Shown here in pieces: positions 34,571 to 43,392 of a DNA stretch of 64,000 nt. This DNA is from Anaeromicropila populeti. GTDB taxonomy: Bacteria > Bacillota > Clostridia > Lachnospirales > Lachnospiraceae. The notes beneath the pieces were generated by a model. That model made no database searches. It was not told the DNA's origin and saw nothing but the letters and a program-made list of their open reading frames with translations. The stretch's first letter is position 1. Each line of letters opens with the position of its first letter. The stretch is from contig NZ_FOYZ01000003.1 of assembly GCF_900112775.1 (NCBI RefSeq), positions 251,494 to 315,493 on the forward strand, given 5' to 3'. The position numbers were made by a program, and so were the translations under genes.

Positions 34571-35116
34571 TTAGTTAAACTGGTAAACACCTGATTTAGT
34601 AAGACCCTGGCGAATTGCTAAAGCCACAAAATATGCGATTCCTATTGAAATAATATCTTTTACAAGAAATGGAACCGAAACTAATGTTATAGAATATGGA
34701 ATACTTAATTTCATAAGAAAAGCAAATTGAAGTACGCCAAACATATGGCAAATAATCAAACCCGCCAAAGAGAATATTGCAGTAAATACTTTATTCTTCA
34801 TCTGCACTGCAATTCCGCAAAATACAGTTAAAACAACAAATCCAATCAGAAATCCGCCTGTCTTTCCAAACAACACCTGAACTCCACCGCGGAAGTTGGC
34901 AAAGACTGGAATCCCAATTACTCCTGCTAAAATATAAACCAAATTAGAAACCATTCCATATTTCCAACCAAGAATATAACCACAAAGTGCCATTCCAAGA
35001 GTCTGTAATGTCACAGGTACTCCTGATGGCAGGGGAATCGAAACTTGTGCCATTACAGCAAGTATTGCAGCAAACATTCCACACAGCACTATATTTTTAA
35101 TTGACATCTTCTTCAT
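34571..35116 (-). CDS. bioY: Biotin transporter BioY (ECF S component)
   Basis: Membrane subunit binding biotin for the energy-coupling-factor transporter. 181 residues with six hydrophobic helices. QVSIPLPSGVPVTLQTLGMALCGYILG near the N-terminus and FRGGVQVLFGKTGGFLIGFV are strongly diagnostic of BioY. It has a BirA operator over its promoter, which supports biotin as substrate. No biosynthetic bio genes are seen nearby, suggesting reliance on uptake. Confidence 0.96.
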   Translation of the reverse strand: MKKMSIKNIVLCGMFAAILAVMAQVSIPLPSGVPVTLQTLGMALCGYILGWKYGMVSNLVYILAGVIGIPVFANFRGGVQVLFGKTGGFLIGFVVLTVFCGIAVQMKNKVFTAIFSLAGLIICHMFGVLQFAFLMKLSIPYSITLVSVPFLVKDIISIGIAYFVALAIRQGLTKSGVYQFN

Positions 35117-35157
35117 TTTATGTAGCCTCCAACAAACTAATTTTCTTTTGCTCTTTC

Positions 35158-35210
35158 ATCATACTTCAAAAAAAACAATTTGTCAACCTATATTGTTATC
35201 AGGTTGACAA
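35158..35210 (-). promoter_or_regulatory. BirA operator and promoter of bioY
   Basis: TTGTCAACC (35180-35188) and GGTTGACAA (35202-35210) separated by 13 bp match the Firmicutes BirA box TTGTTAACC-N13-GGTTAACAA. The minus-strand -35 TTGACA (35181-35186) lies inside one arm, with a 17-nt spacer and -10 TATGAT (35158-35163). BirA with biotinyl-AMP would block RNA polymerase directly. Confidence 0.92.
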
Positions 35211-35234
35211 TTATATGTTTTTCTTAATTCTGTT

Positions 35235-35966
35235 CTATTTTCTGCTAATACCATTTAATTTGCTCATAGCCAATATTTGAGAGGCTCCTGTCTTTTCCCA
35301 CTGCTCTACCTGATCAATTGCATCCTCTGGACTTTTTCCCAAGCCAACCAATACTCCTGCCAGTATAAATTCCTGAAAAAGATGTTCCTGATTAATTCCT
35401 TGCTTCGCTTCCTGCAAAGCACGCTTTGCCAACGGCATAATATAATTTACCCAGTCATCTGGTGTAAATTTTGTTCTGTCCATATCCATTGCATTAAGCA
35501 CTGGCTGGTTCATACCTTGATTTAATGTAAATAAATAATTGTATTTTGATGCATGCTTTATTTCATCTGTGATAATATCAAACAGAGTGTCCTGATAGGC
35601 TCCCATTGGAAGTCCGCTTCGAATGATTCGGTACTTCTCCACCGCAGCAAGCTCACCAAATAAAGCCCTCCTAATACCATCTACGTACGATTCCGGCATT
35701 TCAAAGTCAACCTCTTCTTGACTGCCAATTTCATTTCCAGTAAAATCGTAGTAAATTCTTCGAAATAACTTATTATGTTTCCGTTCATCATCTCTGATAG
35801 AAGTAATAATTTCTACCTCTTCTTCCGTAGGTGCCTGACTCAATAAGTAATCATAAAATAATTCATCTTCCTTTTCAGATCCCACAGCATCACTTATCGC
35901 TGCAATGGCTGCCCGAAGCTGGGCATTATCTGTTAATTTACTGCTTTGACATGGGGCTATAAACAT
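35235..35966 (-). CDS. Ferritin-like/rubrerythrin-type protein
   Basis: Predicted di-iron four-helix protein. SIRDDERKHNKLFRRIYYDF and TDEIKHASKYNYLFTLN supply the repeated E-x-x-H pairs, and GELAAVEKYR another carboxylate helix. There is no rubredoxin C-terminal domain. 243 residues, longer than simple ferritin-like proteins; the last 60 residues hold a further helical segment. It may detoxify peroxide or store iron. It precedes bioY but is separated by the BirA-controlled promoter. Confidence 0.85.
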   Translation of the reverse strand: MFIAPCQSSKLTDNAQLRAAIAAISDAVGSEKEDELFYDYLLSQAPTEEEVEIITSIRDDERKHNKLFRRIYYDFTGNEIGSQEEVDFEMPESYVDGIRRALFGELAAVEKYRIIRSGLPMGAYQDTLFDIITDEIKHASKYNYLFTLNQGMNQPVLNAMDMDRTKFTPDDWVNYIMPLAKRALQEAKQGINQEHLFQEFILAGVLVGLGKSPEDAIDQVEQWEKTGASQILAMSKLNGISRK

Positions 35967-36015
35967 GCCAACCCTCCTAAAAGAATTCCTTTACTACTAT
36001 ATATATGATACTTCT

Positions 36016-37254
36016 TTAAATCTGGTGAATAAAAATTCCACTTCTTAATTTCGGCTCAAACCAGGTAGATTTAGGCGGCATTAATTTTTCTTCATCTGCC
36101 ACCTGAAAAAGTTCATTTATAGAAGTTGGATACATAGCAAAAGAAATCTTCATATCTTGATTTGCTCTCCGCTCAAGCTCCTCCAGTCCCCGTATTCCCC
36201 CTATAAAATCAATTCTCTTATCTGTTCTTGGGTCTTCAATTCCCAATACTGGTTCCAGCAGATAATTCTGCAATAAGGATACGTCAAGGGATTCCACTGG
36301 ATCTTTCATTTCAGATAACCCAGAACCTGCAACAAGTTTATACCACTTGTTTTCCAGATACATTCCAAATTCGCCCTTTTTCTCAGGTCTATATGGCGTT
36401 GTTCCGTATTCTGTAACATCAAAATTTTCTTTCACTTTATTAATAAAAGCTTCCTTAGTTAATCCGTTCAAATCTTTTACCGTTCGATTATAATCCATAA
36501 TCATCAACTGGTCATGTGGAAACAGTACAGATAAAAAGAAATTAAACTCTTCTGTACCATCATAGTTTTTAGTTTGTTCCCGTCGCTTCAAGCCAACCTT
36601 TACGGCTGAAGCCGCCCTGTGATGTCCATCTGCTATATATATCTCCTGAATAGCAGAAAAAGCCTGCTGAATGTTCTGCACTTTCTCTGGATTAGCAAGC
36701 TTCCATACATTATGTCCGATACCATCATCAGAAATAAAGGAGTATAACATGGTTTCTTCCTTAACCTGATTCACAATTTGATTAATAATGTCATTAGAGC
36801 GATATGCAAGAAAAATAGGACCTGTCTGTGCACTTAATGTATCTACATGAGTAATTCTGTCCACTTCCTTATCTGCTCGTGTGTTCTCATGCTTTTTAAT
36901 TACCTTGCTCTCATAGTCATCGATCGAAGCACATGCCACGATGCCTGTCTGACTTCTGCCCTGCATAATTAGTTCATAAATATAATACGCTGGCTCTGTA
37001 TCTTTTATAAAAATTTTTTTTTCCAGCCAGTTTTGAAAAAGCTCTCTTGCTTTTTCGTACACACACGGTGCATAGGTATCTACTGTATCATCAAATTGAG
37101 TCTCCGCGCGATCGATATTTAAAAAGGAAATCGGTTCTTTCCCAACTTCAGCTTTGGCCTCCTGTCTATTGTAAACATCATACGGGAGAGCTGCTACTCG
37201 TCCCACCAAATCTGCATTGGGTCTAACACATTGGAAAGGTTTAATTACTGCCAT
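36016..37254 (-). CDS. DUF1015 family protein
   Basis: Conserved bacterial protein of unknown biochemical role. The N-terminal VAALPYDVYNRQEA and FLNIDRAE, and IYIADGHHRAASA in the middle (a ParB/kinase-like GHHR motif), are DUF1015 signatures. 412 residues. In many anaerobes DUF1015 follows serA/serC; here those genes are absent, so it is separated from the serine context. AGGAGG precedes the ATG. Confidence 0.93.
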   Translation of the reverse strand: MAVIKPFQCVRPNADLVGRVAALPYDVYNRQEAKAEVGKEPISFLNIDRAETQFDDTVDTYAPCVYEKARELFQNWLEKKIFIKDTEPAYYIYELIMQGRSQTGIVACASIDDYESKVIKKHENTRADKEVDRITHVDTLSAQTGPIFLAYRSNDIINQIVNQVKEETMLYSFISDDGIGHNVWKLANPEKVQNIQQAFSAIQEIYIADGHHRAASAVKVGLKRREQTKNYDGTEEFNFFLSVLFPHDQLMIMDYNRTVKDLNGLTKEAFINKVKENFDVTEYGTTPYRPEKKGEFGMYLENKWYKLVAGSGLSEMKDPVESLDVSLLQNYLLEPVLGIEDPRTDKRIDFIGGIRGLEELERRANQDMKISFAMYPTSINELFQVADEEKLMPPKSTWFEPKLRSGIFIHQI

Positions 37255-37342
37255 GTTTCATCCTCCTAAACAACATTATTCTTCATTCGTCTTTATCATA
37301 ACAAAACAATTTTAGTATAGCACCCTGCCTGCAAAAAGTAAA

Positions 37343-38065
37343 TTACTTCATAAACTTTTCTATTTCTTCTGATGTGCTGTTTGGAAAATGCCTGCTTATC
37401 TTAGAAATTATTTTTTCCTTTGATAACAGTGGATTCTCTGAATAGCAGCTTCTCACATAATCTGTACCAAATACCATCTCAGGCAAACAATAAACTGCAA
37501 CAGCCCATCCATATTCTTCATTTTGCTTGTTTCTCTTTTTCTGGAATCTTTTTACCGTAACATAAGTCTGCATCTGCAACGTTGTTAACCCAGTGTCAAA
37601 CCCCTTCTCACCTGCCTTACCAAAACCAGCTGAATTTTTTAGTTCACTTGACAATATTTCATTATGCTGCTCTAGTACTTCCATTAACAACTGGCTTTTT
37701 CTTCCTGCCAGGCCTTCTTCATACCTTGTATCAAAATCATAACCATCCCTCCTATAATTGCAAAAAACCGGATACCATTCTTTTGAAACAAAGCCTGCCT
37801 TTTTTGAAAATAATTTACCATAGGCAATCTCTCCCTGTTCTGCAATCCTGCCTCTCCATTCCCATGGATCTTCCAGCGGATTTTCTCCCCACCAGGCATC
37901 TTTATCGGTTATTTCTTCTACTGAAAAGCCAGGTATACTATTTTTAAATAGTGGCAAAAAGCCGACCTTATTAATATACTTTATTAATTCATCCATGCTC
38001 CTGATACAATTTGGATCATCCTTCGACAATCCTTCCATAATCCATTTACCATTTATTTCATTCAT
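37343..38065 (-). CDS. AlkZ-like (winged-helix) protein, tentative
   Basis: 240 residues from ATG 38065, with GGGTGG 9 nt upstream; a longer frame reaching 38176 runs into the promoter of the divergent operon and is unlikely. The middle motif GENPLEDPWEWRGRIAEQG followed by GKLFSKKAGFVSKEWYP is one I associate with proteins named AlkZ-related (YcaQ DNA glycosylase relatives). The C-terminus is helical. I cannot see catalytic residues of AlkZ with confidence, so treat the name as tentative. Monocistronic. Confidence 0.75.
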   Translation of the reverse strand: MNEINGKWIMEGLSKDDPNCIRSMDELIKYINKVGFLPLFKNSIPGFSVEEITDKDAWWGENPLEDPWEWRGRIAEQGEIAYGKLFSKKAGFVSKEWYPVFCNYRRDGYDFDTRYEEGLAGRKSQLLMEVLEQHNEILSSELKNSAGFGKAGEKGFDTGLTTLQMQTYVTVKRFQKKRNKQNEEYGWAVAVYCLPEMVFGTDYVRSCYSENPLLSKEKIISKISRHFPNSTSEEIEKFMK

Positions 38066-38142
38066 ACAATAATCCACCCTGTCAATTTTTTTAGATAAAT
38101 TTATTATAATTTGGCATATTAGATTTGTACAGAAAATTTTAC

Positions 38143-38194
38143 TTGACAAATAGCATTTTTGTATTAAAATAAACATATGAACAATAATTCATAT
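38143..38194 (+). promoter_or_regulatory. Promoter and ArsR/SmtB-type operator of the cad operon
   Basis: TTGACA (38143-38148), 16 nt, TAAAAT (38165-38170), then the palindrome ATATGAA-CAATAA-TTCATAT (38175-38194), which has the TGAA/TTCA core of SmtB/CadC operators and overlaps the start of transcription. Metal binding by the repressor encoded 15 nt downstream would release it. Confidence 0.85.
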
Positions 38195-38208
38195 GAAAGG
38201 ATGATGGT

Positions 38209-38568
38209 ATGAAAGAAACAAAGAATGAATGCTGTGATTTCCTGTGTGTACATCCTGATATAGTGGAAAATGTTTTTTCAAAAATGCCTGAAGAAGAAAA
38301 TCTGTACGACCTGGCTGAATTATTTAAAGTATTTGGAGACTCTACCCGCATTAAGATTTTATATGTTCTTTTTGAACAGGAGATGTGTGTTTGTGACATT
38401 GCACAAATACTGAATATGACCCAAAGTGCAATTTCTCATCAGCTTAGAGTACTAAAGCAAAATCGTCTGGTCAAATACAGACGTGAAGGAAAAACAGTTA
38501 TCTATTCCCTGTCAGATGACCATGTCAGAACAATTATGGATCAGGGTATGGAACATATTAGTGAATAG
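38209..38568 (+). CDS. cadC: ArsR/SmtB-family metal-responsive repressor (CadC-like)
   Basis: Dimeric winged-helix repressor released from DNA by Zn, Cd or Pb. 119 residues. An N-terminal cysteine-rich tail (NECCDFLCVHPD) plus EMCVCDIA in helix 3 form the CadC alpha-3N thiolate site; DDHVRTIMDQGMEH near the C-terminus matches the alpha-5 zinc site. The recognition helix is MTQSAISHQLRVLKQ. First gene of the cadC-HMA-cadA operon, with an operator over its own promoter. Both site types present implies sensing of soft metals as well as Zn. Confidence 0.93.
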   Translation: MKETKNECCDFLCVHPDIVENVFSKMPEEENLYDLAELFKVFGDSTRIKILYVLFEQEMCVCDIAQILNMTQSAISHQLRVLKQNRLVKYRREGKTVIYSLSDDHVRTIMDQGMEHISE

Positions 38569-38598
38569 CAATATAATAATAGGAAGGTGGATATATTT

Positions 38599-38817
38599 AT
38601 GAAAAAAACGTTTAAACTTCAAGATTTGGATTGTGCAAATTGCGCTGCAAAAATGGAGCACGCAATTAATGAAATGGAGGCTGTACACTCCGCAACCGTT
38701 AATTTTATGACGCAAAAGTTGACAGTAGACATCGACGAAGAGAAATTTGATTCTACTATGAAGGATATCCAAAAGACAATCCGCAAAGTAGAGCCAGACT
38801 GCACGATTATTATGTAA
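38599..38817 (+). CDS. Heavy-metal-associated (HMA) domain protein
   Basis: Small cytosolic metal chaperone of the CopZ/HMA fold. LQDLDCANCAAKMEHAI carries CxxC in loop 1; the rest follows the ferredoxin-like pattern. I chose ATG 38599, with GGTGG 8 nt upstream, over the GTG at 38587. 72 residues. It lies between the repressor and a P-type ATPase that lacks its own HMA domain, so it probably replaces that domain in trans. Confidence 0.92.
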   Translation: MKKTFKLQDLDCANCAAKMEHAINEMEAVHSATVNFMTQKLTVDIDEEKFDSTMKDIQKTIRKVEPDCTIIM

Positions 38818-38854
38818 AATTAATTGTATGTTTTATTATGGAGGTGGTTAACAA

Positions 38855-40711
38855 ATGACAAAGCGACAAAAGAAATCGCTTATACTAATCCTTTTAAGTT
38901 CATTGATTTTTATCATTGGCCTGATAGTTCCTTTAGGAAATACCGGAAAGTTAATCATTTACCTGGCTTCCTACATACTTGTAGGCCACCACGTTTTGCA
39001 AAAAGCATTTCGTAACATCCTGAAAGGCCGGGTATTTGATGAAAATTTCCTGATGGCACTTGCTAGTTTGGGTGCTTTCTTTATTGGTGACTATAAAGAG
39101 GGCGTTACTGTTATTATATTTTACCAGATTGGTGAGCTGTTTGAACATATTGCCGTAGATCGCTCCAGAAAATCAATTAAAGATTTAATGGACATTTGTC
39201 CTGATTATGCAAACTTGGAAAAAGACGGTAACCTTGAAACAGTAGATCCTGATGAGGTCTGCATTGATGATATCATTTTAATTAAAACAGGTGAAAAGGT
39301 TCCTTTAGACGGTGAAGTCGTAGAAGGCAGTTCCACCCTGGATACTACTGCTCTTACAGGGGAAACCGTTCCCAGAACAGTTCATGCAGGTGATACTATT
39401 TTAAGTGGAACGATAAATCTGACTGGTGTTTTGCGGGTTCGGGTGACAAAAGAATTTGGCGAATCTACTGTATCAAAAATATTGGATTTAGTTGAAAATG
39501 CCAGCAATAAAAAGGCTCATCACGAACAGTTCATTACAAAGTTTGCACGCTACTATACTCCTATTGTGGTAATCATTGCTGCTTTTCTTTCTTTGATTCC
39601 GCCTTTACTTATTCCTTCTGCTTCCTTCTCCGATTGGATTCACAGAGGACTGATTTTCCTTGTTATCTCTTGTCCATGTGCATTAGTGATTTCGGTTCCA
39701 CTAAGCTTCTTTGGAGGAATTGGTGCCGCTTCTAAAGCGGGTATATTAATTAAAGGCAGTAACTATATTGAAGCTCTTGCAAATGCAGAAACTGTTGTTT
39801 TTGATAAAACAGGAACCTTAACCAAAGGAACCTTTGAAGTTACAAAGATTGCTCCGCTCCAAATTTCAAAAGATAAACTTCTTGAATATGCCGCTTATGC
39901 TGAATGTTATAGCAGTCACCCCATTGCCCTTTCCTTAAAAAAATCATATGGAAATCCAATTGATACAAACATGGTATCTGATATAGAGGAAATATCTGGT
40001 CATGGCATTAAAGCGGTAGTGAATGGTGTTGTTGTTCATGTTGGAAACAGCAAACTTATGAACCAAATTCAAGTTGAAATTCCTGCACATTCCTCAACAG
40101 GAACCACTGTACACATATCTGCTGATTATCAGTATGCTGGATATATTACCATTTCCGACCAGGTAAAAAGCGACTCAAAGTCTGCAATTACTTCTATTAA
40201 AGCATTAGGTGTAAAAACTACGGTTATGCTGACTGGTGATCAGAAAGCAGTAGGTGAAATGGTCGCTTCTGAATTAGGAATAGATAAAGTACGCACAGAA
40301 TTGCTACCTGTTGACAAAGTGAATGAAGTTGAAAAACTTCTGGAAGAAACATCACAGACTGGAAAATTAATTTTCGTTGGCGATGGCATCAATGATGCAC
40401 CTGTTTTAACTCGATCTGACATTGGTATTGCAATGGGTGGTTTAGGTTCTGATGCTGCTATTGAAGCCGCTGATATTGTAATCATGACCGATGAACCAAG
40501 CAAGGTTGCAACCGTCATTGCCATTAGCAGAAAGACCCTCCGCATAGTAAAACAAAACATTATATTTGCTCTTGGTGTTAAACTGTTTATCCTAAGCCTT
40601 GGCGCTTTTGGATTGGCAAATATGTGGGAAGCTGTTTTTGCAGATGTAGGAGTATCCGTTATTGCCATCTTAAATGCCATGAGAGTTTTAAAAATGAAAC
40701 ATAATGAATAA
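38855..40711 (+). CDS. cadA: Zn/Cd/Pb-exporting P-type ATPase
   Basis: Membrane pump of the P1B-2 group. SCPCALVIS (metal-binding CPC in TM6), DKTGTLTKG (phosphorylated Asp), the TGE loop, SSHPIALSL (the HP nucleotide site) and GDGINDAPVL are all present. TM8 has FADVGVSVIAILNAMR with the Asp and TM7 a Lys, the pattern for divalent Zn/Cd/Pb. 618 residues, with no N-terminal HMA domain, compensated by the separate gene just upstream. GGAGGTGG precedes the ATG. Confidence 0.95.
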   Translation: MTKRQKKSLILILLSSLIFIIGLIVPLGNTGKLIIYLASYILVGHHVLQKAFRNILKGRVFDENFLMALASLGAFFIGDYKEGVTVIIFYQIGELFEHIAVDRSRKSIKDLMDICPDYANLEKDGNLETVDPDEVCIDDIILIKTGEKVPLDGEVVEGSSTLDTTALTGETVPRTVHAGDTILSGTINLTGVLRVRVTKEFGESTVSKILDLVENASNKKAHHEQFITKFARYYTPIVVIIAAFLSLIPPLLIPSASFSDWIHRGLIFLVISCPCALVISVPLSFFGGIGAASKAGILIKGSNYIEALANAETVVFDKTGTLTKGTFEVTKIAPLQISKDKLLEYAAYAECYSSHPIALSLKKSYGNPIDTNMVSDIEEISGHGIKAVVNGVVVHVGNSKLMNQIQVEIPAHSSTGTTVHISADYQYAGYITISDQVKSDSKSAITSIKALGVKTTVMLTGDQKAVGEMVASELGIDKVRTELLPVDKVNEVEKLLEETSQTGKLIFVGDGINDAPVLTRSDIGIAMGGLGSDAAIEAADIVIMTDEPSKVATVIAISRKTLRIVKQNIIFALGVKLFILSLGAFGLANMWEAVFADVGVSVIAILNAMRVLKMKHNE

Positions 40712-40727
40712 CTTACTTGTAACAGAC

Positions 40728-40770
40728 AAAACCAGTTCTGTTGTATCTGCCAGAACTGGTTTTATTTTTA
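40728..40770. terminator. Terminator after cadA
   Basis: AAAACCAGTTCTG (40728-40740) and CAGAACTGGTTTT (40751-40763), followed by ATTTTTAT. Strong on the plus strand; the minus-strand MCP gene may also use it. Confidence 0.88.
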
Positions 40771-40805
40771 TAATTTGGTTTATTTACTAAACTAATTTTA
40801 AAACA

Positions 40806-41441
40806 TTATTCTACAATTTGTTTTACGCTATCCGTAATTTCTCTTTGATAGGCAATCTCATGCTCCATTTTTCTTGAAACATCATTGGCAATGGAAGCAG
40901 CCTCCAGTATTTTATTAAATATCTCTCCAGCACTGGTATTCACATTATTTTGTTGATCTACAACATCTAATAAAGCCTCCATACTAGAACCCATTTCATT
41001 ATTAAAGGCTTGCACTGCCTGAATGGTTTCCTTTATTTCCTTGGAAGAATTAGCTGACTGTGCTGCTAATTCCCGTACCTGATTTGCCACAACTGCAAAT
41101 CCCAGCCCATGCTCACCAGCTCTTGCTGCTTCTATGGAAGCATTTAGTGCCAGCATATTGGTTTTATTGGAAATTCCTCCAATGACACCTGCAAATCCTT
41201 CGATTTTATTTGTTAATTTCTCCATTTGCTCCATAGTTCCAGATGTCTTCTTCATCACTTCATTCAGAATCGATATTTTCTCCGAAAGCTCTTTTATGCA
41301 CTGCATGCCTTCTTTTACAAGATTTAATGTTGTATCCGAGGAATTAATTGCGTCAAAAGCATTTTGCTCCACCTTCAACTGTGAAGCATCTAAATTGTTT
41401 AAAACAGATTTTACGTCCATGTCCTTTATGTTTGTGTTCAT
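40806..41441 (-). CDS. Short soluble methyl-accepting chemotaxis-like protein
   Basis: Only the MCP signalling hairpin is present, with no membrane helix or sensor domain. [41 protein letters not shown] is the conserved tip region. 211 residues of near-continuous coiled coil. GAAAGGGG precedes the ATG. No other chemotaxis gene lies in the window, so a cytoplasmic scaffold or orphan signalling role is possible. It is 14 nt downstream of radA. Confidence 0.87.
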   Translation of the reverse strand: MNTNIKDMDVKSVLNNLDASQLKVEQNAFDAINSSDTTLNLVKEGMQCIKELSEKISILNEVMKKTSGTMEQMEKLTNKIEGFAGVIGGISNKTNMLALNASIEAARAGEHGLGFAVVANQVRELAAQSANSSKEIKETIQAVQAFNNEMGSSMEALLDVVDQQNNVNTSAGEIFNKILEAASIANDVSRKMEHEIAYQREITDSVKQIVE

Positions 41442-41455
41442 TTTGAATCCCCTTT

Positions 41456-42817
41456 CTACAAAATATATTCTAATATTTCTCTAATATGTTGAATCCCTAC
41501 TAGCTGCATACTCACTTTCGTATTATCCCGGGCACTCTGGTTTGCTTTTGGCAAAATACACTTTGTGAATCCCATTTTCTCTGCCTCTGCAATTCTTTGT
41601 TCCGAAAGGTTTACTGCTCTTACCTCTCCAGTCAGTCCGACTTCTCCAAATATAATTGTATTTTCATCTACTACACTATTTCGAAAGCTTGAGATAATTG
41701 CTGCAACAATTGCCAAATCCAATGCAGGTTCCATTATTTTCATTCCACCAGCCACATTGATATAAGCATCACAATTCGATAAGGTAATACCCAGACGTTT
41801 CTCAATTACAGCTATCAACAAATTGATTCTGTTATAATCCGTTCCAGCCGCAGTCCTTCTTGGCATATTGAAATTAGTATGACAGATCAAAGCCTGTGTC
41901 TCTATTAGAATTGGCCTTGTTCCTTCCATGGAACAACAAACCACAGAACCTGATTCCCCCTTTGGTTTGCCTTGCAGCATATATTGTGACGGATTGCTTA
42001 CCTCACATAATCCACTTTGCTTCATTTCAAATACACCAATCTCATTAGTAGATCCAAAACGATTTTTTACAGCTCTTAAAACCCGGTATGTACTTGACGA
42101 ATCACCTTCAAAATACAACACCGTATCAACCATATGTTCCAGTAATCTTGGGCCTGCCACTACACCTTCTTTTGTAACATGGCCAACTATAAAGATCGAA
42201 ATGCCATAGCTTTTTGCTAATTTAAGTAAAACTCCTGTGGCCTCACGTACCTGTGAAACGCTTCCTGGAGCAGCACTCACTTCCTCACAAAACATAGTTT
42301 GAATGGAATCAATCATTACGATCTGTGGTTTTCTCTTTGTTATAATGTCTTCTACAGCGTTAAGATTTGTTTCACTATATAATAATAAATCACCTGAGAA
42401 GCCTCCGATTCTTTCTGCTCTCATTTTAATCTGACGAAGTGATTCTTCTCCTGAAACATAAAGAACATTTAATTTCTTTTCAACCATATCTCTGCAAACC
42501 TGCAAAAGCAATGTTGACTTTCCTATTCCAGGATCTCCTCCCACCAGCACTAATGAGCCTACAACGATTCCTCCTCCAAGTACTCTGTCAAATTCCATCA
42601 TTCCCGTAATAAAACGGCTGCTTTCTTCTGTTGAAATTTCTGATAACGGTTCTGGTTCATTTACATTGATCATGCTTTTTTTGAAAGTACCGTTCTTTTT
42701 CACTACCGGCTCTTCTACAAAAACATCCCATTGGTGACAAGCGGGACATTTCCCAAGCCACTTATTGGACTCAAAACCACACTCCTTGCAAAAGAAAATC
42801 GTTTTATTTTTTGCCAT
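41456..42817 (-). CDS. radA: DNA repair protein RadA (Sms)
   Basis: RecA-like helicase acting in recombination and branch migration. An N-terminal zinc finger CKECG-(n)-CPACHQW (residues about 10-30) is followed by Walker [15 protein letters not shown], the KNRFGSTNE motif (RadA-specific KNRFG), and a C-terminal Lon-like domain. 453 residues. It follows a terminator downstream of the clpC cluster's small gene. Confidence 0.97.
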   Translation of the reverse strand: MAKNKTIFFCKECGFESNKWLGKCPACHQWDVFVEEPVVKKNGTFKKSMINVNEPEPLSEISTEESSRFITGMMEFDRVLGGGIVVGSLVLVGGDPGIGKSTLLLQVCRDMVEKKLNVLYVSGEESLRQIKMRAERIGGFSGDLLLYSETNLNAVEDIITKRKPQIVMIDSIQTMFCEEVSAAPGSVSQVREATGVLLKLAKSYGISIFIVGHVTKEGVVAGPRLLEHMVDTVLYFEGDSSSTYRVLRAVKNRFGSTNEIGVFEMKQSGLCEVSNPSQYMLQGKPKGESGSVVCCSMEGTRPILIETQALICHTNFNMPRRTAAGTDYNRINLLIAVIEKRLGITLSNCDAYINVAGGMKIMEPALDLAIVAAIISSFRNSVVDENTIIFGEVGLTGEVRAVNLSEQRIAEAEKMGFTKCILPKANQSARDNTKVSMQLVGIQHIREILEYIL

Positions 42818-42840
42818 TTTGTCTCTCCATTTTACATTGA

Positions 42841-42871
42841 AAGAAACATCAGTGCCAAAGCACTGATGTTC
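42841..42871 (-). terminator. Terminator between small conserved gene and radA
   Basis: Minus-strand AACATCAGTGC (42861-42871) and GCACTGATGTT (42846-42856) with loop TTTG, followed by TCTTT. A strong 11-bp stem with a modest U-run. Confidence 0.75.
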
Positions 42872-42880
42872 TAATATTTC

Positions 42881-43294
42881 CTATCGCTGAACTACACTAA
42901 CTTTTACAGCCTCTTGATTTCCTAATTCTACACTAAGAACCAGCTTCCCGCCAAGATTGGTTTTCATTTCACCAATAGCAGCGTCAGCAATGGAAACACT
43001 GTATTCTTTCTCAGGCTCCAGTTCTAGTGTAATCTGCGCATCTTCATATCCAGTTACGCAAAATTCTATACCCTTATCTGATAAATCTAATTGTGTTACA
43101 GTAGTACCTGGTACTGATTCGTAAACAAATAAACCATTCTTTTCCAGCTTCGTAATTTCTTTAAATGTTTTTACTTTATAAAGATCCCCATTGTGTTCGA
43201 AATCAGATACCTTAGATTTCTTGTCCAACTCATAATTACCAAAACTTAAGGTTCCGTCTACTTCTTTGCGTATTAACTCTTGGATTACAGCCAT
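42881..43294 (-). CDS. Conserved small protein of unknown function
   Basis: 137 residues from ATG 43294 with AGGAGG 9 nt upstream; a longer in-frame start has no ribosome site. MAVIQELIRKEVDGTLSFGNYEL begins a compact beta-rich protein with repeated acidic/aromatic strands (GNYELDKKSKVSDFEHNGDLYKVKTFKEIT). No signal or membrane segment. Similar proteins occur next to clpC in other Lachnospiraceae by my memory and have been labelled endosialidase-like; nothing here supports that enzymology. Confidence 0.8.
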   Translation of the reverse strand: MAVIQELIRKEVDGTLSFGNYELDKKSKVSDFEHNGDLYKVKTFKEITKLEKNGLFVYESVPGTTVTQLDLSDKGIEFCVTGYEDAQITLELEPEKEYSVSIADAAIGEMKTNLGGKLVLSVELGNQEAVKVSVVQR

Positions 43295-43392
43295 TTTCAA
43301 AGTCCTCCTACTTGCTAAAGAAAAAAGCAATTTTATAGTCATATTATATTATATTTTCAAGAAAATTTCTAGTCTATTATGCATATTACCTT

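Noticed and set aside
38066-38176. Longer start of the AlkZ-like gene
   Set aside because: It reaches into the cad operon promoter/operator and has no ribosome site; ATG 38065 does.
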